DNA of 64,000 bases from Microbispora rosea (lineage in GTDB: Bacteria > Actinomycetota > Actinomycetes > Streptosporangiales > Streptosporangiaceae): NCBI RefSeq assembly GCF_900156315.1, contig NZ_FTNI01000028.1:1-64000 (forward strand), written 5' to 3'. The notes beneath the pieces were generated by a model that saw only the letters and a list, made by a program, of their open reading frames with translations, was not told where the DNA came from and ran no database searches. Position 1 is the stretch's first letter. Every line of letters begins with the position of its first letter. A program made the translations under genes and the position numbers. Positions 8,504 to 17,600 of this stretch are shown piece after piece.

Positions 8504-10114
8504 TCAGGCGGCCGCCGAGTACGGGGCGCCGTCGCCGGCGTCGGGATCGGTCTGCGGGTCTGCCCAGACCTTGGCGTCCTGCGGCACGGCGGTGCTCATC
8601 TCCTCCGCGCCGGGCTCATGCGGCGGTTCGCCGGCATCGGGCGCCTGCTCAGGCTCGAGCTCCTCGACGGGGGCGTCACCGCGGTACGGGAGCCCGTCGA
8701 TGACCGCCTGCTCAATCGGTGTCGGCTGATAGCCGAGCTCGACCAGCAGGGACAGGTAGGCGCGGGCGTCGGCGCGGCTGACCGCGCCGGTCCGGTCGTG
8801 CCGCCAGATGTAGCGAGCCGAGTCCGGGACGGTCATCTGGTGCTCATACGCGACGGCGATCGGTGCCAGGGCCAGCAGCGGCAGCCGCCCCGGCCGGACC
8901 GCGGCCGTACTCGCCGCATCGATGTTCCCGACCAGCTTCGCCCACAGGGCGGTGTGCCGGGCGCCGGTGAGCTTGTCCCGCAACGGTGTGGGCATCTCCA
9001 TGAGCTGCCGGGCGACCCAGGCCAGCACCGGCTTGGGCGCACTGGCGCGGGCCAGCAGGCCGGCCACCCACTCCTGCCGCACGGCCGCGCTGGCCTTCCA
9101 CGCCCGGTTGCCCTCGATGACCAGCTTCCGCTCGAGCTCGTTGGCCTTGACCGGCGAGGCCGATCCGACGACGGGCGCGCCCGGTGCCCCCGGTGTTTCC
9201 GGCGGCGCGTAGCCGTGCCGTTCCGAGCTGGTGCAGTAGACCACCGGCGTGGCCGTGCCCCGGCTGCGCAGGAACACCCCGCGCCCCTCGCATTCGGTGT
9301 GCGTGTCGGGGTCGAAGCCCTCGACGACATCGGCCAGGCGGGTGAGGGTGAGCGCCCCGAACGGGATGTCGTCGGTCACGCGAATCCCGGCCTGCTCCAG
9401 CTCGGCACGCACCCGGGCGCGCTCGGCCGCCTCGGCCCGCTCGGTGCGTATATACTCGACCGCGTAGCGGACCTTGTGTCCCCAGCCGACCCTCTGCTGG
9501 ATCTCCGCAAGCGCGTCTTCGTCGCCGTCGAACTCGGCCAGCAGCGCCAGGTCCTCCAGCGTCCAGTCGTGGTTCATCTGCTGGGCGGCCTGACGGGTCG
9601 TCGTCGACAGCCGTCCCGCGGTGATGGCCCCCGCGACCTCTTCGCGGGTGCGGCCGGTGAGCTTGCGGATGCGGGTACGGCTGGCCCCGGCCTCATGCGC
9701 CGCGAACAGCGCCTGGGCCTGCTCAAAGGCGGTCAGCCCGCGCCGGAACTCGTCGTCGTTCTCGACCACTATGTCGATGAACTGGCCGGCACGGTCGCCG
9801 GCCTTGACAAGGTCGATCAGGCACAACAGGTCGGGCAACTGCTCGCGTCGGGCGGCGGCCAGGCGCCGGTTGCCCTTGGTCACCCAGAACCGGTAGCCCT
9901 CCTCCCCCTCACCCCGCGGGTGGTCGTCGGGGATCGGAACGACGTGCACGGCGACCTGCTGCTCGGCCGCCAGGGACTTGCAGAACGCGTCGGTCAGCGC
10001 GTAGTCGGCCCGGACGTTGCCAGGGTGATGGTCGAGCAGGTGCAGGGGGATCCGGGCGAGGCGCACATTGCCGGCCTCGCGCAGACCGTTCTCCCAGTCG
10101 GCTGTGTCAGGCAT
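8504..10114 (-). CDS. ParB/Spo0J-like nuclease-domain protein
   Basis: This 536-residue protein has an N-terminal ParB/Srx-like domain. The segment around 30-60 aligns with the ParB core (PGNVRADY...EQQVAVHVVPI), and the GNRR box is at about residues 81-84. A HTH-rich segment follows at about 130-200 (AFEQAQALF, SRTRIRKLTGRT, GAITAGRLS), as in ParB DNA-binding domains. The remaining C-terminal half is helical and unrecognised, with an acidic tail. No ParA partner is nearby, so it is probably not a classical partition protein; CTP-dependent clamp or nuclease roles are possible. AAGGAG lies 6 bases before the ATG at 10114. Confidence 0.78.
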   Translation of the reverse strand: MPDTADWENGLREAGNVRLARIPLHLLDHHPGNVRADYALTDAFCKSLAAEQQVAVHVVPIPDDHPRGEGEEGYRFWVTKGNRRLAAARREQLPDLLCLIDLVKAGDRAGQFIDIVVENDDEFRRGLTAFEQAQALFAAHEAGASRTRIRKLTGRTREEVAGAITAGRLSTTTRQAAQQMNHDWTLEDLALLAEFDGDEDALAEIQQRVGWGHKVRYAVEYIRTERAEAAERARVRAELEQAGIRVTDDIPFGALTLTRLADVVEGFDPDTHTECEGRGVFLRSRGTATPVVYCTSSERHGYAPPETPGAPGAPVVGSASPVKANELERKLVIEGNRAWKASAAVRQEWVAGLLARASAPKPVLAWVARQLMEMPTPLRDKLTGARHTALWAKLVGNIDAASTAAVRPGRLPLLALAPIAVAYEHQMTVPDSARYIWRHDRTGAVSRADARAYLSLLVELGYQPTPIEQAVIDGLPYRGDAPVEELEPEQAPDAGEPPHEPGAEEMSTAVPQDAKVWADPQTDPDAGDGAPYSAAA

Positions 10115-10258
10115 ACTAGCTCCTTCTTGATGTAGCGGGACAGGAACGAAGAGGGGAGGCCGATGGCGCGCCGGTCTCGGCAACCGCAGGGTGACGGCGT
10201 CCGCGCTGGTGACGGGGGTGCGGGCGACCCGGTGCGGGGCCGCCCGCAACATGCCGGG

Positions 10259-10714
10259 TCAGGCGGCGAGCGGGGTGGCCGACCCGTTCACGGCCGAGGC
10301 GCTCTGGGCCAGACGGCGGGGCGCGGCGGCGACTGGCCAGGCGGCAACCTCCTCGCGCACCGGGCTGTAGCGGGTGGCCAGCCCCAGATCGGTGGCGATC
10401 ACCCTGATCACCCCACGGACGGTCGGCTTGCCCTCGCGGTTCTTGGTCTCGTAGGTGCGGGGCATCAGGTCGCAGCCCCGGGCCATGACCAGGTGGCCCT
10501 TGCGGTAGGACTCATGGGCGCGGATCGCGGCGACCCCGTAGACGACCACCTCCACCTGGCGCGTGGGCACGTAGGTCGAGCCGTTGCGGCGCGGGGTGGG
10601 CGGCCCGTTGACCTCCAGCACCGCCGACCACATGGCCGGCGCCTCGTGATCGGAAGCGAAAAAGCGCGGGTCGTAGGCGATCCTGCCGGTCAGGCTGATG
10701 TGGATGTCGAGCAC
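10259..10714 (-). CDS. Second, divergent SSB-like protein
   Basis: This 151-residue protein looks like an OB-fold ssDNA-binding protein: MLDIHISLTGRIAYDPRFF at the N-terminus, WSAVLEVNGP, VEVVVYGVAAIRAHESYRKG and HLVMARGCDLMPRTYETKNREGK map onto the SSB strand order. There is no acidic C-terminal tip. The GTG start at 10714 has GGGGGAGGA 5 bases upstream. It heads the minus-strand set with the ParB-like and DUF932 genes; inverted repeat 2 lies 124-234 bp upstream. Two different SSBs on one element suggest ssDNA-intermediate processing or duplication with specialisation. Confidence 0.8.
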   Translation of the reverse strand: MLDIHISLTGRIAYDPRFFASDHEAPAMWSAVLEVNGPPTPRRNGSTYVPTRQVEVVVYGVAAIRAHESYRKGHLVMARGCDLMPRTYETKNREGKPTVRGVIRVIATDLGLATRYSPVREEVAAWPVAAAPRRLAQSASAVNGSATPLAA

Positions 10715-11377
10715 GGGTCCTCCCCCTCATCGATAAGCCCCGGATGGGGCCTGGTGTCTGCCGGCCGGGGGGAGCCGCCCTTCGGCGGCGTCCCCGTTCC
10801 GGCGAGGAGCGGACGGGGCGATGGCGTGACCGGAGCTGCAACCCGGGTGGTGACGGCGTTTCAAGATGTTTTGCGCAGCAAAAGATCTTGAAACGCCGTC
10901 ACTCGCCCACCGCGGCCGCGGTGACACGCGGGCGAGAACCCGGGTTGCGGCGACGGGCTAAGCCGGCGCATAGTCAGCCGCCGGAACAGGGGCTGACGCC
11001 ATAGGCGCGACTACGACAAGAGCGAAGGCCATGGCGGAAACGATTCTGAGGAAGAGTTCGATGTTGACGAGATCGCGGAAGCATTCCGGCGAGCGATGGC
11101 GAACCCTTGAGCGTCCCGCCTACACCAGGACTGCTGAGGCATGGATCACGACGAGTGGCATCGTCCGAGGCCAGTGTTCATCGACAGTGTCAGCGGAGCC
11201 TTGACGGACGAGAATGCGCTCCCCGGCGTCGTCATCACGGCGATACCTCCACCATCGGGGAAGTACTGCGATTTACACGGACAACCACAACGCTGCCCTG
11301 ATCGCCCTCGCACGGACGTGCGCTTGATGTCGATCCCGATAAGGCCCGGCGTCCCGCAGCATCGCTGCGGGCCACTC
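10715..11377. other. Intergenic region with inverted repeat 2 and gene scraps
   Basis: The left third upstream of the second ssb carries the nested inverted repeat at 10838-10948. Around 11003-11109 a plus-strand frame reads DYDKSEGHGGNDSEEEFDVD and ends in AFRRAMANP, but it has no start codon and an upstream in-frame stop, so it looks like a fragment. From about 11110 to 11377 I see no supported gene. Confidence 0.5.
10838..10948. repeat. Nested inverted repeat 2 (upstream of the second ssb)
   Basis: Outer arms GCAACCCGGG (10838-10847) and CCCGGGTTGC (10939-10948) enclose an inner 49-bp imperfect palindrome with 23-nt arms (10852-10874 and 10878-10900), one mismatch and a 3-nt loop. The inner core shares CAAGATGTTTTGC and GCAAAAGATCTTG with repeat 1 at 6952-7038, and the outer arms are nearly the same. 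The outer spacing differs (78-bp enclosed there versus 91 here), so the two copies have diverged around conserved arms. Confidence 0.75.
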
Positions 11378-14300
11378 CTACCCGTGCGGGGGTTGTGGAC
11401 CACCAAGGTGCTGGGAAAGCGTATTGAAGTGGCGGTGCTGAGACCACCCAGCTCGATCACCTATGACGTAGAGACGTCGCCGGGCTCGGCTGACTGCCAC
11501 GTTGAGCAGGTTGGGACTGCTGGCGGCCCAGTGTTTGGCGCCGGGTCGGCGCGGATCGCCGCCCAGGACGAGGATGACCACATCAGCTTCCCTGCCCTGC
11601 GCCGTGTGCACAGTGCCGTAGCGCAACCCGTGGAGAGGGCGCATGATCGGCCATAGTTCGCGGACGACGTCCCGAAAGGGTGTCAGGACAAGAATGTCAT
11701 CGACCGATACACCGCCCTGGTCGACCAAGTAGCGAAGGACCTTTTCAACTGCGGCGCCTTCTTCGGGTACCCAGTGGCCCTTCGAGGTCAACGTCGGCAC
11801 GTCAATCCACTTGCTCGGCGGCATGCCGTACGCGGGTGCGGGCGGCTTGCCGTACACCATCAACCCGCCGTAGGCGATGGCGTTGGAGATGCTGAACATC
11901 GGCTCGTCGCAGCGGCGATGTACGCGCAGGGGCGCGCCGACCCACACCTGGGCTTCCTCGTCGGGCAAATAGGTGCCGTAGGCAGTCCGTTGGTCGGCGA
12001 GGTGCTGAACGGAGGTTCTGCCGGGCAGCCACCGCTCCTCCTCAACGCCAAAGGTACGGCGCAGCGCCTGCTGCGCCGCGATGGAGAGCGGAACCACCGG
12101 TTCAAGCTGGAACGGATCGCCCAGCGCGACCGCTCGTCGGCCGCGCCAGATCGCGCCCGCCGCCTGCTGCGGCGCCGCCTGGCCCGCCTCGTCAAGGATC
12201 ACCCAGCCCAGGGACTCCTCGGTGAGGTGGGAGAACATGCTTCCAAACGAGGCGAACGTGGTCGAGACCACGGGGACCACGAAGAACAGGGTCTGCCAGG
12301 CCGCCCGAATCGCCTCCTCCGAAGCATTGACGAGTGACTCGCCGAGCAGGATGTCTATCGCCCCGTGCAGGCTGGCGCGGATGCGGGCCGATTCCGCCTT
12401 CAAAAACGCCTGGTGGAGGCGCAGGGCTTCGAAGAACAGCTCGGTACGGGCGGCGTTCCACTCCCGCTCCGTCCACGGTGCCGTCAGCTCGTCCTGGTCG
12501 AGCGCGGCTTGGTAGAGGGCGAGCAGGTCAGGGCGCCGGCCGAGACGGCTGCGCGCCATATCCAGTTCGCGGCGAATCTCCACATCCTCGCGGAATGTCG
12601 CCGCCAGGTGGCGTTGCACGGCGATCACCTGCTGGTGCGCCCTGTGCAGTCTCCTCGCGGCCTCGCTGAGCTCGTCGGCCAGACGGTCGGCTGTGGCCCG
12701 CCACTCTCCTGCTTCCATGGTGGGCCGAAGGCGCTGATGTTCCCGCTGCCGAACCTCGCAGGACTCCACCGCCCGTGCTGCGGATTCGACCAGTTCCCTC
12801 GCCCGGGACAGGTCGCGCCGTGCCTTGTCGGTCAGCCGGTCCGACTCTTCGACCGCGTACTTGAGCTCTATCACCCGGTAGGCGAGGGATCGTTCCTGTT
12901 GAAGACGGAGGACTCGCTCGTGACAGCGGCTGAATCGGGCGACGGCCGCCTGCCAGTCGACGTCCTCGTGCTCGCAGTCGCGTAATCGCTGCAGTAAGCC
13001 AGGCTTTTCGTCGATGCCGAACCAGGCGCGGCGGACGAATTCCGTCCGGTGGTCGCGACGGCCAAGGCGTGCGGCGATCAAACCCCAGGCGGGCCGCTCC
13101 AGCATGGCGGTGGCGATGTCGGCGAAGTAGTCCGCCTCCTGCCGCCACGGCGCACCGATGGCGCCGCGGTCGGGGATCTCGTGAGTGACGTTTTCCACGG
13201 CGCCGTTGTTGGCGGAAGCGACGACCATCTCGAAGCCGGTCAGCTGCTCCGCCCAGCCGGTGACGCGCCGGACGTTCTCCCTGCCCTCTGCCGCCGACCA
13301 GATCTTCCAGCGATACTCCTGGGTGAAAGCGGCCGAGGTCTTGGGCAGACGCGACAGCCGTACGGCACGCTCGACCACGTTCGCCGCGATCAGCTCGCGG
13401 AGCAGCGTGGTCTTCCCAGTGCCAGGCGGGCCGTTGACCGCGAACAGTCCGCCCACGCCGGCGAGCTGGTCCATGATGGCGTCGACCGCGAACTGCTGGC
13501 TGAGCGTTTGCGATCGATCCGGTTCCGCCGGCCAGCGGCCGTAAGGGATCCGGTCGGGTGCCACGAGGCGAGCGACCACATGCGGGGTGCGCCGCACGTC
13601 AATGCGCTCGATTGCGTCCGTCGACAGGTACTCACCCAGCGCGCTTCCGTACCACCCGTGACGAACCGCATGAGAGACTCGAGCCAGGTCACCGACGATG
13701 AACCTCCCGAGCGGATCGGCCGCATCCCCTGCCGCATGCTCGCGCTTCCTCGCGATCTGGACGCAGCGCACCCGCATGCCCGCTGGGTGCAAAATGTCCC
13801 CGACACGCAGCAGCTTCGTAGCGAGCGCGACGAGGTTCTCCAGGTTCTCGCCTTGGAGCGCCCGGCCCACCCGGACCCCCTTCCGGGCGAGTTCCACTGC
13901 GCGTTCGTCGTCCGCGCGTGGCGCGATCAGCGCCTCCAGTCGCTCGCGGATGTCACGATCGTCCTCGTCGTAGTCGAAAAGCCAGTCATCCTTGTCCGGG
14001 CCGAGGTCTTCGGTGCGTCCCAGAGCCCAGGCACTGCTCGAGATCTGAAGGCTATTGAGCAACGGCCGGCCTTCGTCCGTGACGGCGAGAGCGAACAGTG
14101 CCCCCGTCCCCGGCGGTGGCGGATCGGGAATGTCCGGATCCGGGCCGAACACCTTCCTCAGCTGATCGCGGCCGTTCTGCAAGGAGAACAATCCACCGTA
14201 GACGATGTGCCGCCAGGTCAGGTTCGGATTGACCCGGCGACCCCGTAGCGGGTGGCCGTTCTGCCAGGGCAGCGCTTGGCCGACATCGAGTGGAAAGACC

Positions 14301-14410
14301 GGCTGCCTCGCGTGCCCGGGGTCCAGCTTGGGAATCTCATGAGGAGTGAACAGCTCGCACGCCCGCCAAAACTCCAGCACGCGAGCTCGGCCCTCGTCGA
14401 GACCAACCAT
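11378..14410 (-). CDS. SF1 helicase, Dna2/Nam7-like (AAA_11/AAA_12)
   Basis: This 1010-residue ATPase is a superfamily 1B helicase candidate acting on DNA or RNA. Walker A GPPGTGKT is at residues 327-334. A long charged helical insertion (about 480-690) splits the motor, as in UPF1/Dna2-like enzymes. Walker B is VILDEAGQA, the AVALGDPFQLEP segment gives motif III, and the C-terminus holds TVHTAQGREADVVIL (motif V) and NVAVSRARRRLYVIG (motif VI). The N-terminal 300 residues are specific to this family. The start at 14410 has GAGGAGG a few bases upstream. It is the last gene of the defence block; a hairpin at 14602 and an AT-rich gap separate it from the previous gene, so it may have its own promoter. 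Confidence 0.85.
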   Translation of the reverse strand: MVGLDEGRARVLEFWRACELFTPHEIPKLDPGHARQPVFPLDVGQALPWQNGHPLRGRRVNPNLTWRHIVYGGLFSLQNGRDQLRKVFGPDPDIPDPPPPGTGALFALAVTDEGRPLLNSLQISSSAWALGRTEDLGPDKDDWLFDYDEDDRDIRERLEALIAPRADDERAVELARKGVRVGRALQGENLENLVALATKLLRVGDILHPAGMRVRCVQIARKREHAAGDAADPLGRFIVGDLARVSHAVRHGWYGSALGEYLSTDAIERIDVRRTPHVVARLVAPDRIPYGRWPAEPDRSQTLSQQFAVDAIMDQLAGVGGLFAVNGPPGTGKTTLLRELIAANVVERAVRLSRLPKTSAAFTQEYRWKIWSAAEGRENVRRVTGWAEQLTGFEMVVASANNGAVENVTHEIPDRGAIGAPWRQEADYFADIATAMLERPAWGLIAARLGRRDHRTEFVRRAWFGIDEKPGLLQRLRDCEHEDVDWQAAVARFSRCHERVLRLQQERSLAYRVIELKYAVEESDRLTDKARRDLSRARELVESAARAVESCEVRQREHQRLRPTMEAGEWRATADRLADELSEAARRLHRAHQQVIAVQRHLAATFREDVEIRRELDMARSRLGRRPDLLALYQAALDQDELTAPWTEREWNAARTELFFEALRLHQAFLKAESARIRASLHGAIDILLGESLVNASEEAIRAAWQTLFFVVPVVSTTFASFGSMFSHLTEESLGWVILDEAGQAAPQQAAGAIWRGRRAVALGDPFQLEPVVPLSIAAQQALRRTFGVEEERWLPGRTSVQHLADQRTAYGTYLPDEEAQVWVGAPLRVHRRCDEPMFSISNAIAYGGLMVYGKPPAPAYGMPPSKWIDVPTLTSKGHWVPEEGAAVEKVLRYLVDQGGVSVDDILVLTPFRDVVRELWPIMRPLHGLRYGTVHTAQGREADVVILVLGGDPRRPGAKHWAASSPNLLNVAVSRARRRLYVIGDRAGWSQHRHFNTLSQHLGGPQPPHG

Positions 14411-14633
14411 GACCCTCCTCAAGGGCCACAGCCCCGCCCATCCGACTGATGGTTAGAAGATAGTCATCAAGATCTCCAACCGCCACCAGCGGCTCCCGTA
14501 GCGTTCTGCGACGGATGCCCAAGTCTCAAACAATAAATCTCCCAAATTCTTCCGGAATATAAGAAATATTTCCCAGCATCTCTCGGATGGGATTTTAGGA
14601 CCCGGTATCCTTTTCCTCTCAGATACCGGTTAC
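14411..14633. other. AT-rich gap between two helicase genes
   Basis: About 220 bp, clearly richer in A+T (14520-14580) than the surroundings. It contains a hairpin at 14602-14629 and probably a promoter for the helicase gene ending at 11378. A TATATT-like hexamer on the minus strand near 14560 is a possible -10 box without a convincing -35 partner. Confidence 0.35.
14602..14629 (-). terminator. Hairpin downstream of the DUF4011 helicase gene
   Basis: CCGGTATC and GATACCGG form a perfect 8-bp stem with a 12-nt loop, 5 bp after the stop of the upstream gene (14634). The 3' flank reads GTCCTAAAAT on the minus strand, so the U-tract is weak. It is a plausible partial terminator between the two helicase genes. 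Confidence 0.45.
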
Positions 14634-17600
14634 CTAAGACGACAATTCGCCCGTGAGGACGATTCCGTTGAGGCCAGAGAGACGTCCCTGCGCCCTCAGC
14701 CGCACAAGGTCCTCTCTCAGCACCATGCTTATGTCGTTACCACTGCGTCGCCAACCGAAGAAGCGAGACACTTCTGTCAGAAGTTCCGCCTCCCTGATCC
14801 CAGGGGATTCGCTGACGATTCCGAGAATAGCTGCCTCTCGTTCTACAGGAGCGATGTGACCGACTTTCCGCTCGATACCGTCTCCCGGAGATCGGGCGAG
14901 AACCTTGCAACCCGACCGGAAGACGAAATCCTCGACAAGGGCGACCTCGCGCCGCCCTTCCATCTTGCTTAGCACATACTCCAGATTGGCCTGGATGCGC
15001 CCTCCGAGTCGTCCCACCCCCCATGCGTCCCTTGTACGGAGGAAGAGCTGATCGCGATGGATTGGCGATTCGACATCTAAGATCTGCAGGAACACATGCC
15101 GAATCTGCGTTCGAGCCTCAGGCAGGTGCATTTCGGGAAGCGCGTCCGGAACCAGCCAGATCTGGGCCTTGCGGTAAGGTGTCGACCATGATCGTTTCGC
15201 GATCTCTTCGACAGCTTCCATCTCGACCCTGGGCACGTCCAGCGGCTTCGGCGTCTCCTCTGTGACCCCATCTGTTCTCTCCGCATCGCGGGCGGCGATC
15301 AGATTTCGCCCCTTCTCCACGGCCGCCTCTATGGCAGAACGGAGCCTCTGTTCCGACTCCGGCCTGTTCCGGTACCAGTGAGCACCCCAAATCCGGTGCA
15401 GTTCCCAGCCCAGCCCCTGGAGCACCTGGTCTCTTAGCCGGTCCCGGTCCCGAGCCACCCGGGAAGAGTGGTACATGGGACCATCGCATTCGATGCCGAC
15501 GGCGTAGCGTCCGGGCTCGTCGGGATGACGGATCCCCAGATCGATGCGATACCCCGCCACGCCAACCTGGGGGACAACGTCGTAGCCCCAGTCACGTAGG
15601 ACGGTCGCGACCGACTCTTCGAACTCGCTCTCGTAGCCGGCTTCCTCGACAACCACCTGGCGAGCAAGAACGGCAGGACCCCGCTCGGCATACTCCAAAT
15701 AGCGTTTGAAGTGCTGTCTGCTGACATTATCGCTGTCAGGGATAGTTCCGGCGGTGAAGGAAGCAACGACGTCCACTCGATATCGGGCGCGGGTCACCGC
15801 GACATTCAGTCGTCGCCACCCGTCAGTCCTGTTGAGCGGCCCGAAGTTCATGTTGAGCTTGCCATGCTGATCGGGGCCATAACCGACGGACAAGATGATG
15901 ACGTCGCGCTCGTCACCCTGGACAGTCTCCAGATTCTTGACGAAGAAGCCATCGAGCCGGTCCTCGCTGAAGAACGAGTCCAAGTCAGGGCGTGATTCGC
16001 GGGCGCGCTCCACCGCCTCCTCGATGGCACGTGCCTGGGGGCCCGACATGGCGACCACGCCCAAGCTCCGACTGGGGTATGCGCTGTAATGAGAGATGAC
16101 GAGTTTGGCGACGGTCTCGGCCTCGATGGGGTTGTCACGGCCTGAACCGCGACGGTAGACGCCGTTGACCTTGTGGAAGCGGATGCCGACATCCGGTCCG
16201 CTCTCATATGCACCTGGGAAGGTGACCAGGCCGCCCTCGTAGAACTCGTGGTTGCTGAAGGCGATCAGAGCTTCGTGGCGACTCCGATAGTGCCACCGCA
16301 GCGGCAGGCTGCGGATGACGCCGCTGGCCTTACATAGATCGAGCAGCGATTCGAAGGAGTCCGGCACCTCCTCGTCGTACTCGTCGTCCTCGGCGTCCGA
16401 AGTGCCGAAAAAGTTGGTAGGCGGCATCTGCTTCTGATCGCCGGCGACGATTAGTGAGCGGCCTCTGTAGACGCAGTTGATCGCGTCATGTGGGCGAACT
16501 TGGGACGCCTCATCGAAGATGACCACATCGAACGTGAAGTCCGCCGGTAGGAACTGACTCACCGTGAGCGGACTCATCATGAAACACGGCTTGATTCGGT
16601 GGACGGTCTCGGCAGCATCGGCAAGTAGCTTCCGAACAGGCATGTGCCGAGTCTTCTTCTCCGCCTCACGTCGAATTATTGCAGCGGGCCCAAGAGTGGT
16701 GCTCGGCCGGCGTGCGTTGCATGCTTCGATCACCTGCGCATAAGCGCCTTCGATCAGCTGCTTGTCCACCCTGCGAAATTCCGCTACGAGCGCGTCCCGT
16801 TGCGTGGCGATGCTGGTGCTCAAGCGTGGATCACTCGCGAGGTGGTGCTCGACCCACGCTTGCAGGACCGACCGCTCCACCAACTGGACGAACTGATCGC
16901 CCTGGACGCCCTGAGACACAGCGCGGTCAATAAGGTCGTCGAGACGGTGCTTTGCAAGCACGTCGTGCGCTTGCTTGTAAGCGCGCCACTCTTCGGGGCC
17001 GGAGCCATCCGCCTTCAGTCGCGAAATCAGCTCGTGCGCCTCAGCGAAGGATGCATGGAGACCCGAACGGATCTCCTCTCGGCGCCCCTTGTCCCAGAGA
17101 GCGGCCAGGCGCATGACGGCCTCCCTTCGGACTTCTCTGCGTACCGCAAGGTCCGGGTCCGGGCTCGATTCAATGAGGCGCTCTGCAGTCTCAACGGGCA
17201 TGCCGGTTGAGACGATCTCTCTGACCTTGCTGATCCAGTGCAGCGCGTCATCTATATCGGACTGGAGGGTGCTCTCCGCCTGGTAGAGCGGCCCGAGAAG
17301 AGCCCGGTCCGCATCCTGGTACGTCTCAAACGCCACGCGTTCCCGCCGAGCTTCCTGAACCAAACTGATCCCATGACGTGCTTGGCCCAGCGTCAGCGGA
17401 GAGCGATGAGAGACCGCGTCCACGGCTTGCACCAGGTCGATCGCGGTCTGCAGTACAGGGAGGTGGGCCTCGTACCATTCCGCCGCCTCATGCAAGGCAG
17501 CCTGCCCCAGCGCGGGGCGCCCACCCACATGAGGGGCTGGAACAAGAGATGCCCGCCATTGCGTGAGATCCTGCCGAATAGTCATGGCGGTTTCGTACGC

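Noticed and set aside
8429-10135. Plus-strand open frame of 568 codons
   Set aside because: Antisense shadow of the ParB-like gene; its translation is rich in Arg, Gly and Val and has no domain pattern.
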